Of a stretch of 64,000 nt of DNA, positions 26,098-35,058 are shown piece by piece. Under the pieces are notes generated by a model, which was given only the letters and a program-made list of their open reading frames with translations, did not search any database and was not told where the DNA came from. Numbering within the stretch: the stretch's first letter is position 1; every line of letters begins with the position of its first letter. Both the position numbers and the translations under genes were made by a program. This stretch comes from Schauerella aestuarii (lineage in GTDB: Bacteria > Pseudomonadota > Gammaproteobacteria > Burkholderiales > Burkholderiaceae_B): contig NZ_SIZW01000040.1 in the NCBI RefSeq assembly GCF_009866805.1, positions 620,001 through 684,000 on the forward strand. The letters run 5' to 3'.

Positions 26098-28023
26098 CTT
26101 CACAGGCAACCGATCCAAGGTGTCCTTGATTTGCGCCTTCAGCGCCGGTGGCAATCCGCTGTCGATCTCCAGGCCCACGTCAGGCTGGGCATCAGGCAGC
26201 ACGCGGAAAGCATCCGTGGCGACCACACCCAGGCCTGCCTGATCGATGGCTTGCTGCGCCAGCGTGGCCACAGTGTGGGCCGTGGCCAGGCGCCGCAGAT
26301 CGGGCTTATAGATCTTGCCCACATTGGTCATCGGCATCTCATCGATCACAATCACGCGTTTGGGTCGCGCGGGTGCTTCATCCACGCGCTGGGCCACGTG
26401 AGCCAGCAAGGCGTCTTCGGTGACCTGCGCGTCGTCCATGAGGGTGACGAACGCCATCGGCAGTTCGCCGGCGTAGGCATCCGGTGCACCCACGGCTGCG
26501 CACATGCGGATCGCCGGGTGCGAGGCAAGGGCGTCCTCAATCGTTTTGGGATCGATGTTGTGGCCGCCGCGAATGATCAGATCCTTGGCACGCCCCTGCA
26601 GATTCAAGCGGCCTTCGGCATCCAGAAAGCCGACGTCGCCCGTAATCAACCAACCGTCGTCGGTAAAGGCGCGCTGCGTGTCGTCGGGATCCATGAAGCC
26701 CGCAAACACATTGGGCGATTTGAACAGCACCATGCCGGCTTGGCCTGGCGGCAGGTCGCGCGCGGGCTGGCCGCCCGCCACATCGAGCTCGACGATGCGC
26801 ATGCGCGCATAAGGCAGCGGAAAGCCCACGCAGTTGACCGGTCCGATCACGTTGGGCGGCGTGATGGACGAGATCCCCGCCATCTCCGTCATGCCCAGAC
26901 TCTCGTGCACATGCAGGCCGAACAGCCGCTCGAATCGCGCGGCAAGCTCGGCCGGTAGCGGCGCCGCGCCTGTGCGGCAATAGCGCAATGACGAAATATC
27001 GGCGCCGTTCAAGGGCACCTCGGCGAGCGCCGCCAGCACCGTGGGCACGCCCATCAACGTGGTCGCGCGATATTTCTCGACCAGCCGCCAATAGTTGCGC
27101 ACCACGTCGCGGTTGCGCAGGAGCGCAGGGGTGGGGATGACGATGTTGGCGCCGGCCGATAGCGATGCAAGCGAAGCCGGCAAGACGCCGGCCACGTGAA
27201 AGAGCGGGTAGCCATTGATCACCGTATCGGTGGGCCCGGCGCCCTGCAATTGCACGGCGGCCCAGGCGGTGAACACCTGATTGCCATGCGTGTGGATGGC
27301 CAGCTTTGGCGCGCCCGTGGTGCCACCGGTGTGAAAGTACGCAGCGATATCGTCGGGGGCGATGACGCGGTCGCTGATCAGCGCATCGTCGGGCTGTTCA
27401 AGACGGGCCAGGTCGAAATTCAGTGTGTAGGCCGGCAGGGCGGGCCGGGCCTGGATGGGCTCGTCGTGCGGTGCCACGCGCAGCACCCACTGCAACGTGG
27501 GCACGAGCGCCCGCAGCCGCTGCGCCTTGCTCCAGATACCGGATTCCGCATCCGATCCGTAGGCGATCAGAATGCGCGCCTGGGCCGTATTCATCAGGGA
27601 TGCCAGCTTTTCCTCGCTCAGCAGCGGGTTGAGCGGCTGCACGATACCCACGGCTTGCGTGCCCCAGTGCGCGAGGTGGTAATCCAGACAGCCCGGCAGC
27701 ATCGCCGCGACCGTGTCGCGTGCGCCGATGCCCAGCGTATGCAACAGGTTGGCCGTTTGGTGAATGCCGGCAAGCAGCTCGCGATAGCTCCATCGCAGCG
27801 GTTCGTCGGCAGGATCGGCGGTGCGCATGAACGTCAGCGCCGTTTTGTCGCCAAACGCATGCGCCGCATTGCGAAACAAGGCATAGGTGCTGCGTGCGGT
27901 CACCGTTTCGGCAAGCGGCCGCGCTTCCAGCAGCCGCACATCCGCGGCGGTGCGCACGGGCAACAGTGCCGCGAAGGGCGGGTCGAAGGGGGCCGGCGTT
28001 GACACGGCCTGTTGGGGCTTCAT
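26065..28023 (-). CDS. AMP-forming acyl-CoA synthetase
   Basis: 652-residue acyl/aryl-CoA ligase. The AMP-binding motif HTGGTTGAPK is at residues 231-240; GMTEMAGI, TGDVGFLDAEGRL and the catalytic-Lys region PMTNVGKIYK follow. It should activate the acid used by the beta-oxidation operon. Start ATG 28023 is chosen since GGAGG lies 4-5 bases upstream; ATG 28035 is in frame. About 60 residues beyond the usual C-terminal Lys motif end in the repeat VTLTEVTLTN, derived from the tandem array. It is the last gene of a five-gene operon. Confidence 0.9.
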   Translation of the reverse strand: MKPQQAVSTPAPFDPPFAALLPVRTAADVRLLEARPLAETVTARSTYALFRNAAHAFGDKTALTFMRTADPADEPLRWSYRELLAGIHQTANLLHTLGIGARDTVAAMLPGCLDYHLAHWGTQAVGIVQPLNPLLSEEKLASLMNTAQARILIAYGSDAESGIWSKAQRLRALVPTLQWVLRVAPHDEPIQARPALPAYTLNFDLARLEQPDDALISDRVIAPDDIAAYFHTGGTTGAPKLAIHTHGNQVFTAWAAVQLQGAGPTDTVINGYPLFHVAGVLPASLASLSAGANIVIPTPALLRNRDVVRNYWRLVEKYRATTLMGVPTVLAALAEVPLNGADISSLRYCRTGAAPLPAELAARFERLFGLHVHESLGMTEMAGISSITPPNVIGPVNCVGFPLPYARMRIVELDVAGGQPARDLPPGQAGMVLFKSPNVFAGFMDPDDTQRAFTDDGWLITGDVGFLDAEGRLNLQGRAKDLIIRGGHNIDPKTIEDALASHPAIRMCAAVGAPDAYAGELPMAFVTLMDDAQVTEDALLAHVAQRVDEAPARPKRVIVIDEMPMTNVGKIYKPDLRRLATAHTVATLAQQAIDQAGLGVVATDAFRVLPDAQPDVGLEIDSGLPPALKAQIKDTLDRLPVKVTLTEVTLTN

Positions 28024-28039
28024 CGTGGCCTCCATGGCG

Positions 28040-29236
28040 TCAATTCTGGCCCAGCGCCACGTAGCGTTCGAGGTGAAAATCTTCGTCGCCCAGTTGATGG
28101 TCGATCATCACCAAACGCTTGGCATAGTGTGCCAGCGGCAGCTCCCACGTCATGCCGATGCCGCCATGCAGCTGGATGCACTCCTCGGCCACCAGGATGC
28201 CCACGCGGCCGATCGTGTACTTGGCCGCCGAAAGGGCGCGTTCGCGCGTGCGGCGGTCCTGATCATCAAGCGCTGCCGCGGCATTGATGACGGCCGAGCG
28301 GGCCTGTTCGATCTCAAGCAGCACATCCGCCATGCGATGCTGCAGGGCCTGGAAGCTGCCGATGGGCATGCCGAACTGCTTGCGCGTGCGCAGGTACTCG
28401 AGCGTGGCGTCGCGCGCCGCGTCCATGGCGCCCACGGCTTCGGCGCACAGGGCCACGATGCCGCGGCCCACGGCATGTTCGATGGTGGCATAGCCTTCAT
28501 CCACGCGGCCGAGCAGGGCGCCGGCAGGGACGCGGACGTCGTTCAGCGTAAGTTCCGCTGCCCGGCCGCCGTCGATGAGCGCGAAGCCGCGGCGCTGCAC
28601 GCCGGCCGCGTCGGCGGGGATCACGAACAAAGAGATGCCGTGTTCATCGTCGACGTCGCCCAAGGTGCGGGCCGACACCACAAACACATCGGCGCGCTCG
28701 CCTTGCGCGACCACTGCCTTGGCGCCGTCGATGATCCACTGCTCGCCTTCGCGGCGGGCCTGGGTGGCGACGCGTGCCAGTTCATAAAACGACTCGGGTT
28801 CGCCGTGCGCGAACGCGGCAATGCGCTCGCCGGAAACGATGTCGGCGAGGATCGCGTGATTATCGGACGTGGCCGGTGCCGCCGATGCCGATGCAGACGA
28901 TGCCGATGCAGATGATGGTGACGCGGCAGGGTGCGACGCGTGCGCGATCGCACTGCCCGCCATCAGTGCGCCGAGGAACGGCTCGACGGCCAGGCCGCGC
29001 CCCAAGGCTTCAAACACCACGGAGATGTCGAAACCGGCGCCGCCAAAGCCGCCATCGGTCTCGGTGAACAGCGCGCCGATCGCGCCCAGCTCAGCGTAAC
29101 GCGCCCAGTGTTCGCTGGAGAAACCTTCGGCCGAATGCGCGTGTTTATCGCGCACCGGAAAACTGTATTGATCGGCCACGAAACGCTGCAGCATGTCCGA
29201 CAGCATGCGGCGGTCTTCGGTATGTTCGAAATTCAT
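28040..29236 (-). CDS. Acyl-CoA dehydrogenase, small-subunit (PimD-like)
   Basis: 398-residue FAD acyl-CoA dehydrogenase. The C-terminal domain has EYLRTRKQFGMPIGSFQALQHRMAD (RKQFG..I..FQ) and QLHGGIGMTWE, both typical. With the next gene it matches paired heteromeric dehydrogenases such as PimC/PimD. Odd: an Ala/Ser-rich run at about residues 101-126, encoded by a 15-bp tandem repeat, lies where relatives have a short linker. ATG 29236 follows the upstream stop by 10 bases. Confidence 0.88.
   Translation of the reverse strand: MNFEHTEDRRMLSDMLQRFVADQYSFPVRDKHAHSAEGFSSEHWARYAELGAIGALFTETDGGFGGAGFDISVVFEALGRGLAVEPFLGALMAGSAIAHASHPAASPSSASASSASASAAPATSDNHAILADIVSGERIAAFAHGEPESFYELARVATQARREGEQWIIDGAKAVVAQGERADVFVVSARTLGDVDDEHGISLFVIPADAAGVQRRGFALIDGGRAAELTLNDVRVPAGALLGRVDEGYATIEHAVGRGIVALCAEAVGAMDAARDATLEYLRTRKQFGMPIGSFQALQHRMADVLLEIEQARSAVINAAAALDDQDRRTRERALSAAKYTIGRVGILVAEECIQLHGGIGMTWELPLAHYAKRLVMIDHQLGDEDFHLERYVALGQN
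28884..28917. repeat. 15-bp in-frame tandem repeat inside acyl-CoA dehydrogenase
   Basis: GATGCCGATGCAGAC (28884-28898) is followed by GATGCCGATGCAGAT (28899-28913) and GATG. On the coding minus strand it yields the SASSASASSASASA run. A unit of 15 bp allows copy changes without frameshift. Confidence 0.7.
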
Positions 29237-29246
29237 GATGTTGCCC

Positions 29247-30560
29247 TCACAGTCCCAAGATCATCTTCGAGATGATGTTCTTCTGGATTTCGTTGGAACC
29301 GCCGAAGATCGACAGCTTGCGATTGTTGAAGTACTGGGCGGCTGCGCTTTCCGCGCCCTCAGGTCCGATCCGCTCGCTTGTGGCGGCAGCGGCGGTGCCG
29401 GTGGCGTCCACATTGATGCCGGCTTCCAGCCCGCGCGATGGCACGTCGTCGCCGCCGTCCGCCAGGGCAAGTTCAGCCACGGCGCGTTCAACGGGTGCCG
29501 CGCTTTCAAGCTCGGCTTCGGCCACGAACGCCTGCGCGTAAGGACCCATCGCCCGACGATTGAGGGCCGAGATTTCCTGGCGGATCTGCGTGCCGCGAAT
29601 CTTGAGCATCGAACTTTCCGCACCTGGCGCACCGCCACCGGCGGCGGCTGCGATCACGCGCAGATTGGTCGTGCGCATGTTTTCAAGCTCGATTTCCACG
29701 CGGGCAAGGCGCGCGGCGAAAGCGGGGTCGCGATCAAGCGCGCGGCCATTCTTGCGCTGACGCGCCGCCACAGCTTTCAAGCGATTCAACGCCGCGGTCG
29801 ACTGTCCCACACCTGCGATATTCGTGCGTTCGTAGGTCAGCAAATACTTGGCGTACGTCCAGCCGCGGTTTTCCTCGCCCACCAGGTTCTCAACCGGCAC
29901 GCGCACGTCCGAGAAGAACACCTCGTTCACTTCGTGCGCGCCGTCCAGCGTGATGATCGGGCGCACTTCAACGCCCGGCGTGTTCATGTCGATCAGCAGG
30001 AAGCTGATGCCTTCCTGGCGACGGCCTTCGTTGGACGTGCGCACCAGGCAGAAAATCATATTGGCGTACTGGCCAAGCGTGGTCCACGTTTTTTGCCCAT
30101 TCACCACGTAATGATCGCCATCGCGCACGGCCTGTGTTTTCACTGCCGCCAGGTCCGATCCCGCGCCCGGTTCCGAATAACCCTGGCACCACCAATCGGA
30201 GCCGTCCAAAATCCGCGGCAACCAATAGCGTTTCTGTGCCTCGTTGCCGTATTTGATCAGTACCGGTGCGAGCATGCTCAACCCGAACGGCACAAGGCGG
30301 GGGCCGCCGGCCAGGGCCGATTCGTTCTCGAAAATGAAACGCTCGACCGTGGTCCAGCCGGTGCCACCGTATTCTTCTGGCCAATGCGCGGCCAGCCAGC
30401 CCTGTTTATTCAGGATGGCATGCCACTCGGCCATATCGTCGCGCGTCAGCGGACGGCCGCCGTGCACCTTGCTTGAAATGCGCTCAGGTAACTGATCGCG
30501 CAAGAACGTGCGCACCTGCGTGCGAAACGCCTCTTCTTCCTGGGTAAACGTCAGATCCAT
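29247..30560 (-). CDS. Acyl-CoA dehydrogenase, large-subunit (PimC-like)
   Basis: 437-residue dehydrogenase resembling pimeloyl-CoA dehydrogenase large subunits: AFRTQVRTFLRDQLP, LNKQGWLAAHWPEEYGGTGW, WWCQGYSEPGAGSDLA, NGQKTWTTLGQYA and the C-terminal YFNNRKLSIFGGSNEIQKNI (key: YFNNRK, GGSNEIQ). Relatives are near 395-400 residues; the excess is an acidic Ala/Gly-rich segment just before the final YFNNRK block. Start 30560 lies 9 bases after the thiolase stop with AGGA upstream. Confidence 0.9.
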   Translation of the reverse strand: MDLTFTQEEEAFRTQVRTFLRDQLPERISSKVHGGRPLTRDDMAEWHAILNKQGWLAAHWPEEYGGTGWTTVERFIFENESALAGGPRLVPFGLSMLAPVLIKYGNEAQKRYWLPRILDGSDWWCQGYSEPGAGSDLAAVKTQAVRDGDHYVVNGQKTWTTLGQYANMIFCLVRTSNEGRRQEGISFLLIDMNTPGVEVRPIITLDGAHEVNEVFFSDVRVPVENLVGEENRGWTYAKYLLTYERTNIAGVGQSTAALNRLKAVAARQRKNGRALDRDPAFAARLARVEIELENMRTTNLRVIAAAAGGGAPGAESSMLKIRGTQIRQEISALNRRAMGPYAQAFVAEAELESAAPVERAVAELALADGGDDVPSRGLEAGINVDATGTAAAATSERIGPEGAESAAAQYFNNRKLSIFGGSNEIQKNIISKMILGL

Positions 30561-30569
30561 GACAAGTCC

Positions 30570-31751
30570 TCAATAAATTTCAAACAGGCCCGCCGCGCCC
30601 ATGCCGCCACCCACGCACATGGTGACGACGGCGTAACGGGCGCCGCGGCGGCGGCCTTCGATCAATACGTGGCCGGCCAGGCGAGCGCCGGTGACGCCAA
30701 ACGGATGGCCCAGCGCAATCGCGCCGCCATCGACGTTCAATTTCTCGGGGTCGATGCCCAGCTTCTGCTGGCAATACAACGCCTGCGAGGCGAACGCCTC
30801 GTTCAACTCCCACAGATCGACGTCGTCGACTTTCAAACCGTGGCGCGCAAGCAGTTTGGGCACGGCATACACCGGGCCGATACCCATTTCGTCAGGCTCG
30901 CAGCCGGCGATCGCCATGCCGCGGAATGCGCCTAACGGCGTGAGATTGGCGCGGGCGGCGTCGGCCGCTTCCATCAATACACACGCTGCGGCGCCATCGG
31001 ACAATTGCGATGCATTGCCTGCCGTCACGAAGTGCTCGGGTCCACGCACCGGCGCCAGTTTCGCCAATGCATCGTAGGTGGTGCCGGGGCGATTGCAGGT
31101 ATCGTCCGATACCGTGACTTCGCGCTCGGTGACGGCGCCCGTCGCACGGTCGGTAACTGCCATCGTGGTCGTGCAGGCCACCAGCTCGTCGCGGTAGCGG
31201 CCGGCGAGCTGCGCCGCCTCCGTGCGCTGCTGGCTTTGGACGGCGAAACGATCCTGCGCGTCGCGGCTGATGCCGTAGCGTGCCGCCACGATATCGGCCG
31301 TCTCGATCATCGGCATATAGAGCGCTGGAAGGTGTGCGGCGATCCAGGGGTCGATACCCGACTGCGCATCGTCGCGCGTGCGGATGTGCGAAATGCACTC
31401 CACACCGCCGGCGATCATGGCCGATGCGCCGTTCGCAACGATATGGCCGGCGGCATTCGCAATCGCCTGCAGACCCGAGGCGCAATAGCGGTTGACGGTG
31501 GTGCCGCCGATGCTTACCGGCAGACCCGCGCGGATCACGGCTTGACGTCCAATATTGCGGCCCGTGGAACCTTCCGGATAACCGCAGCCGATCACGGCGT
31601 CTTCGATCGTGGCTGGATCGATACCGGCGCGTTTGACCGCTTCGCGCACGGCAAATGCGGCCAGCGTGGGGCCGGGTGTGAGATTGAATTCACCGCGGTG
31701 CGCCTTGGTGATCGGCGTGCGGGCGGTGGCAACGATAACGGCTTCGCGCAT
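30570..31751 (-). CDS. Acetyl-CoA acyltransferase (thiolase)
   Basis: 393-residue thiolase with the catalytic set Cys90 ([10 protein letters not shown]), His349 (GHPFG) and Cys379 (MCVGGGMG). Closest in style to PimB-type and FadA-type degradative thiolases. It should cleave the 3-oxoacyl-CoA made by the dehydrogenase upstream. Starts at ATG 31751 with AGGAAA upstream, 14 bases after the 3-hydroxyacyl-CoA dehydrogenase stop. It might also serve the paa pathway, which lacks a local paaJ, but that is inference. Confidence 0.93.
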   Translation of the reverse strand: MREAVIVATARTPITKAHRGEFNLTPGPTLAAFAVREAVKRAGIDPATIEDAVIGCGYPEGSTGRNIGRQAVIRAGLPVSIGGTTVNRYCASGLQAIANAAGHIVANGASAMIAGGVECISHIRTRDDAQSGIDPWIAAHLPALYMPMIETADIVAARYGISRDAQDRFAVQSQQRTEAAQLAGRYRDELVACTTTMAVTDRATGAVTEREVTVSDDTCNRPGTTYDALAKLAPVRGPEHFVTAGNASQLSDGAAACVLMEAADAARANLTPLGAFRGMAIAGCEPDEMGIGPVYAVPKLLARHGLKVDDVDLWELNEAFASQALYCQQKLGIDPEKLNVDGGAIALGHPFGVTGARLAGHVLIEGRRRGARYAVVTMCVGGGMGAAGLFEIY

Positions 31752-31765
31752 GGGACTTTTCCTGC

Positions 31766-33190
31766 TTATCGTGAAGGCGTGTTGAGGCTGGCAAACGTCG
31801 CATCGCGTTGCGCGAGTGCGAGCAGCAGCGGCGAGGCACGCCAGAAGCGGGGATCTTCATCGGCAAAGGATTCGATGTCGGCGAGCACCTGCTGTACGCC
31901 GACCGTGTCCGCGTAGAACAGAGGGCCGCCTCGGTCGCGGGGAAAACCGTAGCCGGCAAGAAACACCGCATCCACGTCCGACGGTCGCAGCGCGATGCGC
32001 TCGTGCAGCACGTTGGCGGCCTCGTTGATCATTGCCGCCATGTAGCGGCGCATGATCTCTTCGGCTGTGAACGGCTTTGGCACGACGCCCGCGCGTTGGC
32101 GCTCGGCATCCACGATGGCCAGCACTTCAGGGTCAGGTGTGCCGGTGCGTGCGCCTTCCACATATCGATAAAAGCCCCGTCCAGTTTTCTGGCCAAACCA
32201 GCCTTGCTCACACAGCCGATCGGCGATTTCCACGTACCGCGCTTGCGGATCGCGTGTGGCAGCACGCCGTTTGCGCGTGGCCCAGCCAATGTCGCCACCG
32301 GCCAGATCCACGACTTGATAGGGCCCCATGGGATAGCCGAATGCGCGGACGGCGTCGTCGATGTCGTAAGGCGAGGCGCCGTCTTCCATCATTAGATCGG
32401 CTGCGTGACGGTAGGCCGCCAGGATGCGATTGCCGATAAAGCCATCGCATACGCCCGCACGTACGGGCGTTTTGCGCAGCCGCTTGGCGAGCGCGAAGCC
32501 AGTGGCCACGGCGGTGGGCGACGTCTGCGCCGCGACCACCACTTCAAGCAGCTTCATGATGTTGGCCGGCGAAAAGAAGTGCAGGCCCAACACATCGCCG
32601 GGGCGGCCAGTGGCTTGCGCAATGCGATCGATGTCCAGATAGGACGTGTTGGTGGCCAAAATCGCGCCAGGTTTGGCGAAGCGGTCGATCTGTTTGAATA
32701 CCTCGGCCTTGACCGACAAATCCTCGAACACCGCCTCCACGATCAGGTCAGCATCGGATAGCGCCGCGTAAGCCGTCGCGCCGTTGAAGTGCGACATCCG
32801 GTCTTTCTTTTCGGCCAGCGTCATGCGGTCGCGCACGATCAGGCGGTCATACACGGCTTCAACGCGGGCACGACCGCGCGCCAGCGCGGCTTCATCCTGC
32901 TCCACCATCACCACGCGCAAGCCGGCATCGAGCATTGCCACGGCAATGCCCGCACCCATGGTGCCGCCGCCGATAATGCCGGTATGGGTGAGGGTGCGCG
33001 CAGTCGTCTGACGGATTTCGGGCACGTCGGCCGCAGTGCGCAGCGCACCGTCCGCATAGTCGCGTGCCGCTTGAACCGACTCGGAAACCGGTGTCGTCGT
33101 GGCGTCTGCCGGCCGGTTGTCGCCATCGGCGCCCGCTGCTGCATTGGTCTGGTCGTGCGCCGTGGATCGCGCGGAAGCGATAGTCGCCAT
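31766..33190 (-). CDS. 3-hydroxyacyl-CoA dehydrogenase without crotonase domain
   Basis: 474-residue NAD-dependent 3-hydroxyacyl-CoA dehydrogenase. The Rossmann motif [13 protein letters not shown] begins at residue 71, the catalytic His is in GLHFFSPAN, and a second C-terminal dehydrogenase domain contains FGYPMGP-like and [11 protein letters not shown] segments, as in the back half of FadB/PimF. The front half (enoyl-CoA hydratase) is absent; instead there is a 65-residue Ala/Asp-rich leader. ATG 33190 has AGGAGA 9 bases upstream; the frame is open to 33235. First gene of the operon, divergent from the LysR gene. Confidence 0.9.
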   Translation of the reverse strand: MATIASARSTAHDQTNAAAGADGDNRPADATTTPVSESVQAARDYADGALRTAADVPEIRQTTARTLTHTGIIGGGTMGAGIAVAMLDAGLRVVMVEQDEAALARGRARVEAVYDRLIVRDRMTLAEKKDRMSHFNGATAYAALSDADLIVEAVFEDLSVKAEVFKQIDRFAKPGAILATNTSYLDIDRIAQATGRPGDVLGLHFFSPANIMKLLEVVVAAQTSPTAVATGFALAKRLRKTPVRAGVCDGFIGNRILAAYRHAADLMMEDGASPYDIDDAVRAFGYPMGPYQVVDLAGGDIGWATRKRRAATRDPQARYVEIADRLCEQGWFGQKTGRGFYRYVEGARTGTPDPEVLAIVDAERQRAGVVPKPFTAEEIMRRYMAAMINEAANVLHERIALRPSDVDAVFLAGYGFPRDRGGPLFYADTVGVQQVLADIESFADEDPRFWRASPLLLALAQRDATFASLNTPSR

Positions 33191-33262
33191 CGTTGAGTGT
33201 CTCCTGTTGCGGATCATGCCGATCCGTCTTGTCATCCCGCATTCTTGACCAGCAAAGGAGTC

Positions 33263-33320
33263 TTGACAATGGCATCAATGGTTGACATACCGTATAAGAA
33301 ATTTTGACAATAGCGGTATG
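33263..33320. promoter_or_regulatory. Candidate LysR operator and promoters in divergent region
   Basis: CATACCG at 33286-33292 is inverted as CGGTATG at 33314-33320, the second arm including the LysR start codon. Three TTGACA hexamers lie at 33263, 33282 and 33304 on the plus strand. No minus 10 with ideal spacing was found. Location fits control of both LysR and the beta-oxidation operon. Confidence 0.45.
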
Positions 33321-34244
33321 GACACGAAATCACTCACGTTGCTGGTCGATATCCTGGACGCGGGCAATCTCAGCGAGGCTGCGCGCCGCCTGAAAATGAC
33401 GCGCGCCAATGTCAGTTATCACCTGAACCAACTCGAGCGATCGGTGGGTATGCAACTGGTGCGCCGAACCACGCGGCGTGTGGAACCCACCGAGATCGGC
33501 CTGAAGCTGTATCAGCATGGGCGCAGCATTCGTGACGAGCTGGCCGCTGCGCGAGAGTCTGTTGAAACGCTCGGCAAAACGCCGCAGGGCCGGGTGCGGC
33601 TGAGTGTGCCCAGCGGCTATGGGCAGTTCGTGATGTCGCCCTGGTTGCTTGAATTCAAGCGCCTTTATCCCGACATCGTGCTGGATGTGCTGTTTGAGAA
33701 CAGTGTGGACGACCTGCTGCGCGATGAAGTGGATATCGCCGTGCGCATCATGTCCGAGCCGCCGCAAACCCTGGTGGCGCGTGAGCTTGGCGCCGTGCGT
33801 TATGTGGCCTGCGTGTCACGGGCCTACGCGCAGGCCAATCCGCTGCCTGAGCAACCCGAGGATCTGACGCGCATGCGCGTGGTGAGCGCTGCCGTAATCG
33901 GCCGGCCGCTGCGGCTATCGGTATATCAGGGCGATAAACGGCAATATGTGATCCTGGAACCCACGGTGGTATCGCGCAATTATCCCTTCTTGAGGGATGC
34001 GATATTGGCGGGATTGGGTGTGGGCGTGGTGCCGGATTATGTGGTGCACGACGATATCGCACGGGGTGAGGTCTTGACCGTGCTCGATCCCTGGCGGCTC
34101 AGCATTTATGGCCGCAGCATGTACATGCTGTACATGCCCAATCGTCATCACCCACGTGCGATTTCCACGCTGATCGAGTTTGTGTTGGCGAAAGCCCATG
34201 CCGATCACGGTACCGAGGCAGGGCTATTGCCGGCGGGACGATAA
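33318..34244 (+). CDS. LysR family transcriptional regulator
   Basis: 308-residue LysR regulator. The helix-turn-helix NLSEAARRLKMTRANVSYHLNQLE is at residues ~15-39, followed by a periplasmic-binding-like effector domain (GRVRLSVPSGYGQFVMSPWL; DEVDIAVRIM). It is divergent from the acyl-CoA oxidation operon and probably activates it in response to a pathway acid or CoA ester. ATG 33318 is preferred; no strong ribosome site is seen, so the transcript may have a very short leader. Confidence 0.92.
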   Translation: MDTKSLTLLVDILDAGNLSEAARRLKMTRANVSYHLNQLERSVGMQLVRRTTRRVEPTEIGLKLYQHGRSIRDELAAARESVETLGKTPQGRVRLSVPSGYGQFVMSPWLLEFKRLYPDIVLDVLFENSVDDLLRDEVDIAVRIMSEPPQTLVARELGAVRYVACVSRAYAQANPLPEQPEDLTRMRVVSAAVIGRPLRLSVYQGDKRQYVILEPTVVSRNYPFLRDAILAGLGVGVVPDYVVHDDIARGEVLTVLDPWRLSIYGRSMYMLYMPNRHHPRAISTLIEFVLAKAHADHGTEAGLLPAGR

Positions 34245-34351
34245 CGGGTAAATCGCAAGATACGGGTGCCATCAACCCGCCAGCTTCGGCTGATTATTGC
34301 GGGCGCCGATTCTTCGAGCGAAAAAGGCCAATGCCACACACCGCAGAAAGC

Positions 34352-34382
34352 AAAAAAGGCTAACGCATGACACGTTAGCCTT
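34352..34382 (-). terminator. Terminator of tRNA-Thr
   Basis: On the minus strand GGCTAACG (34380-34373) pairs with CGTTAGCC (34365-34358) and is followed by six T (34357-34352). It lies 114 bases past the tRNA 3' end. The region 34245-34351 holds nothing else I can identify. Confidence 0.85.
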
Positions 34383-34495
34383 GATGCTTGATCCTGGATG
34401 TGATCCGGAATCGGAACTTCGCTGCATTACACCGGTTGCTGTGGCTGTATGCGGTCTGAAAGACGCATCCCGAAGGGCATACAACCGAGGGCAAC

Positions 34496-34571
34496 TGGTG
34501 CCGGTGAAAGGAATCGAACCCTCGACCTTTTCATTACGAATGAACTGCTCTACCGACTGAGCTACACCGGC
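34496..34571 (-). tRNA. tRNA-Thr (CGU)
   Basis: 76-nt tRNA with encoded CCA. Acceptor GCCGGTG pairs with CACCGGC, the T loop is GGTTCGAATCC, and the anticodon loop TTCGTAA gives anticodon CGT, reading ACG. The D stem GCTC/GAGC is present. All standard; the terminal pair of the anticodon stem (27-43) looks like a G-A mismatch. Confidence 0.95.
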
Positions 34572-34573
34572 GA

Positions 34574-34587
34574 AGAACGAAATTCTA
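34574..34587 (-). promoter_or_regulatory. tRNA-Thr promoter: minus 10 and shared discriminator
   Basis: On the minus strand TAGAAT (34587-34582) is followed at once by TTCGTTCT (34581-34574), three bases upstream of the tRNA. The same octamer follows the minus 10 of the tRNA-Asn gene, and a one-base variant follows that of tRNA-fMet. Confidence 0.65.
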
Positions 34588-34780
34588 GCACGACTTTTTG
34601 ATGTTGTGCATCCCGGTGCGCCGCATTTTGTTCCAAAGCGGTTTTTCGGTGTTTGCGGTGTGGATCCGACGCCTCAGACGACGCGCTTTCAGGTTGCCCG
34701 GCCGCTCCCGCGTTAGGGGCTCCGTCATGCAGGTATGCGGGTTGCAGCCCGCGTATGACATCTTTCATTCAGGAGCGATC

Positions 34781-34990
34781 ATGAGCGACAACGAGCAACG
34801 CGAAGCAGACCTGCGCGACAAGAGCAAGCATCCCCGCCCCGAAACGCATAAAACCAATCCCGGTCCCACCCCGAGCAATTCGCAGATGAACGGCAGCGAA
34901 GAAATTATCCCTGCCGACAAAGAAGGACTGGGTTTGAAAGACGACAGTCCTCAAATGCTGAAGAAGAAAGACGGTCCGAAGCCTGCTTGA
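34781..34990 (+). CDS. Small charged hypothetical protein
   Basis: 69-residue protein, very rich in Asp, Glu, Lys and Pro, with no hydrophobic core; likely disordered and cytosolic. No family recognised. ATG 34781 has AGGAG 5-6 bases upstream, at 34771-34775, which supports translation. An 8-bp hairpin with a 6-base loop (34734-34755) precedes the ribosome site. Longer open frames starting at 34598 overlap this hairpin and lack a ribosome site. Confidence 0.6.
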   Translation: MSDNEQREADLRDKSKHPRPETHKTNPGPTPSNSQMNGSEEIIPADKEGLGLKDDSPQMLKKKDGPKPA

Positions 34991-35058
34991 TCGTTTTATG
35001 GGTTGGCCCTTACGCAAAAGCTGGGGGTCAGCCATCACGCATTAAGCGAGTGCGCTTT

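Noticed and set aside
30570-33190. Calling the thiolase and 3-hydroxyacyl-CoA dehydrogenase paaJ and paaH
   Set aside because: Gene context, sequence style (PimB- and PimF-like) and separate LysR control point to another acid pathway; a role in phenylacetate breakdown is only possible.
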